NCBI GenBank assembly: GCA_965231815.1 | Contig: OZ246890.1 | Span: forward strand, 3,286,001-3,350,000 | DNA from: JAPPFW01 sp965231815 | GTDB lineage: Bacteria; Actinomycetota; Acidimicrobiia; Spongiisociales; Spongiisociaceae | Length of the DNA stretch: 64,000 nt | Direction: 5' to 3' | Shown: piece by piece, positions 62,450-64,000 of the stretch | Numbering within the stretch: position 1 is the stretch's first letter | Layout: each line of letters begins with the position of its first letter | Made by a program: the position numbers and the translations under genes | The notes under the pieces: generated by a model | The model's database searches: none | Seen by the model: the letters and a program-made list of their open reading frames with translations, nothing else | Told to the model about the DNA's origin: nothing

Positions 62450-62474
62450 GGAGGGCGCCTGCCAGGTGCCCTCC
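62450..62474 (+). terminator. Terminator after betaine operon 2
   Basis: GGAGGGCGCCT / AGGTGCCCTCC stem of 11 pairs (one G-T) with a three-base loop, then TACTATTT, 30 bases after the lipoprotein stop. Resembles the terminator at 57471. Confidence 0.75.
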
Positions 62475-62513
62475 TACTATTTCGACAGGGATCAACCGTC
62501 CCCTGTGTGCCAA

Positions 62514-62615
62514 GGAGGGTGCTGAGCAATCCACCCAGTGGCCTGCCAATCGCTGGCATGATTCCTGGGTCGGCGGGCGGCAGGCCCGAGCAATCGTCAT
62601 TGTTCAGCACCCTCC
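62514..62615. repeat. Variant inverted-terminal-repeat element (102 bp)
   Basis: Ends GGAGGGTGCTGA and TCAGCACCCTCC are the same inverted termini as the 115-bp elements, but the interior is unrelated and the flanks are not TA. It may be a second subtype of the family or a diverged relic. It lies between the betaine operon terminator and ppc. Confidence 0.7.
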
Positions 62616-62786
62616 AAGGGCGTGTTGGCACGGCCAAGGGCTACCGATCCCGGTTTGACTGTATGCCTGTAAGGCCGGAATACACTGAGTTGAAGACTGA
62701 CGTGGACCCGAACCATAGGCCCGATGGTGGAAGACTCACCGTCCAGCCAGGCCCTCGAATTGTATCGGGCGAGAAGTCAAGAGGTC

Positions 62787-63218
62787 ATGACCATGCCGGA
62801 TGGTGATGCTCGTGTCGATCCCCTGAGTGATATCGACGCCGGTCTGCGCGCCGACATCCGGCTTGGCAAGCAGTTGGGAGACACGCTGGTCCGCAAGCAC
62901 GGCGACGGATTGCTGGACACCGTAGAACGGATCCGGACACTGTCACGCCGTTTGCGTAACGAGCAGGCGGAAGTGTCCCATGAGTTGGCAGGGCTTCTGC
63001 GCCGGATGGATGGCGAATTAGCCGTGCAAGTGGTTCGGGCCTTCACCGTCTACTTCCACCCGGCAAACATCATCAAGCAGGTACACCGCGTCGAGGACCT
63101 GCGAGTGGAAGGACGTGCCGGTGAGCGGGGAATCGAAGACTGCCTGATAGCGCTAGTCGATGGGGCATCTCACCGGACGACGTGGTGTCCTTGATCAACC
63201 GGGCCCACCGTACGAGAC
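62787..63218 (+). pseudogene. Partial duplicate of phosphoenolpyruvate carboxylase N-terminus
   Basis: Encodes DIDAGLRADIRLGKQLGDTLVRKHG and continues through VEDLRVEGRAGERGIEDCL, parallel to the first 120 or so residues of the intact gene that follows. The frame then shifts (GASHRTTWCP, stop at 63194), while GISPDDVVSLINRAH in the next frame shows the homology goes on to 63210. It ends just before the ATG of ppc. No catalytic residues are present. Confidence 0.85.
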
Positions 63219-64000
63219 ATGCCTGAAGAGAGCCTCATGGATGCTGTGGATGCCGGTCTGCGTGCCGACATTCGTCGACTCGGTCGGCAGCTGGGGAATA
63301 CGCTGGTCCGCAAGCACGGCGAGGAACTTCTGGACACCGTAGAACGGATTCGCGCCCTGTCGCGCCGTTTGCGCATCGAAAAGCTAGCGGTATCCCGGCA
63401 ATTGGCTGGACTTCTGCGGCAGATGGATCTCGAGTTCGCCGTACAGGTGGTGCGGGCCTTCACCGTCTACTTCCATCTGGCCAACATCATTGAGCAGGTA
63501 CATCGCGTCGAGGACCTGCGAGTGGAAGGGCATACTCCGGAACGAGGAATCGAGGACTGCCTCGTTACCCTCGTCGAGAGTGGGATCGCACCCGGCGAAA
63601 TTGCGTCGTTGATCAACCGAGCGATGCTCAAGCCGGTATTCACGGCCCACCCCACTGAAGCCACGCGGCGAACGATTCTTGAGAAGCTGACCGAGATCGC
63701 CCAGGTTACAGCCCTGCGCAGCGACCCACGGGCCTCCGTGTCCGACCGGTCACGGATCGATCGGCGGGTCGCCGAGTTGATAGAAGCCATCTGGCAGACC
63801 GATGAGATACGCGACGAACGACCGGATCCGATCGACGAAGCCCGCTTCGTCCGCCACTACCTCGACAAGACCGTCCGAGAAGCAATACCGGTATTGCTGG
63901 ATGATCTTGCGGCCGCAGTGCGTTCTATTGGAAGCGAATTCGATGTGGACCACAGCCCCATCCGGTTCGGTTCCTGGGTGGGAGGAGACCGGGACGGGAA
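63219..64000 (+). CDS. ppc: Phosphoenolpyruvate carboxylase, 5' part (runs off the window)
   Basis: Fixes bicarbonate onto phosphoenolpyruvate to give oxaloacetate. From ATG 63219 the frame is open to the window end (260 codons). LVRKHGEELLDTVERIRALS, the catalytic-His segment LKPVFTAHPTEATRRTIL, and IRFGSWVGGDRDG (substrate loop) are hallmark Ppc motifs. The ATG at 63237 is an alternative start. An imperfect copy of its first 120 residues lies directly upstream. Confidence 0.95.
   Translation, partial: MPEESLMDAVDAGLRADIRRLGRQLGNTLVRKHGEELLDTVERIRALSRRLRIEKLAVSRQLAGLLRQMDLEFAVQVVRAFTVYFHLANIIEQVHRVEDLRVEGHTPERGIEDCLVTLVESGIAPGEIASLINRAMLKPVFTAHPTEATRRTILEKLTEIAQVTALRSDPRASVSDRSRIDRRVAELIEAIWQTDEIRDERPDPIDEARFVRHYLDKTVREAIPVLLDDLAAAVRSIGSEFDVDHSPIRFGSWVGGDRDG

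Overview
The window is high-GC bacterial DNA with dense, short-spaced operons. Gene content points to an actinobacterial, possibly Acidimicrobiia-like organism: a cobalamin-dependent ribonucleotide reductase with an intein, secreted proteins with Thr/Pro spacers, a group II truncated haemoglobin, and heavy use of betaine and C1 metabolism. That placement is inference from gene content only; there is no rRNA marker here.

Region by region: (1) 1-9.4 kb: intein-bearing nrdJ, a Fic protein, and small membrane and unknown genes. (2) 9.5-20.2 kb: a defence and mobile-element island. It holds a DNA methyltransferase gene interrupted by a 12-unit GGTCA repeat that currently puts it out of frame (looks phase-variable), a PLD/SNF2 helicase, a Phd/PIN toxin-antitoxin pair, a truncated globin, a nucleotidyltransferase-HEPN-like protein, IS110 debris and a decayed VapBC pair. 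(3) 20.3-22.1 kb: a pabB-pabC fusion. (4) 22.6-34.4 kb: two divergent operons for methyl-group catabolism. The minus operon encodes a corrinoid protein, DUF1638 protein, a PF13769-like protein, pterin-binding methyltransferase, corrinoid activator, MttB-family methyltransferase and MetF. The plus operon encodes a dimethylglycine/sarcosine dehydrogenase-like flavoprotein and ETF. Palindromic operators lie between them. (5) 34.5-38.7 kb: an AAA/DUF4143 ATPase behind two palindromes, a second Fic protein and an MDR oxidoreductase. (6) 38.9-46.9 kb: a C1-oxidation operon of fhs, a UGA(selenocysteine)-containing formate dehydrogenase catalytic subunit, its NuoEF-like partner, a separately encoded Fe-S part of the alpha subunit, and an MFS transporter. 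(7) 47-62.5 kb: a glycine-betaine-type ABC transporter locus in three partial or full copies, with a large secreted repeat protein and IS3 debris inserted between duplicated promoters. (8) 62.7 kb to the end: a broken N-terminal duplicate of ppc followed by the start of intact ppc.

Most of the metabolic genes fit one path. Betaines are taken up by the ABC systems, demethylated by the corrinoid/MttB/pterin proteins and by the flavin dehydrogenase, and the one-carbon units on tetrahydrofolate are oxidised through MetF and Fhs to formate, which formate dehydrogenase oxidises. A shared palindromic core (GTTCCGYATCG) upstream of both the demethylation operons and the fhs/transporter operons suggests one regulon.

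A roughly 115-bp dispersed repeat with terminal inverted repeats flanked by TA occurs four times, three of them at the stop codon of a host gene; a shorter relative occurs once more.
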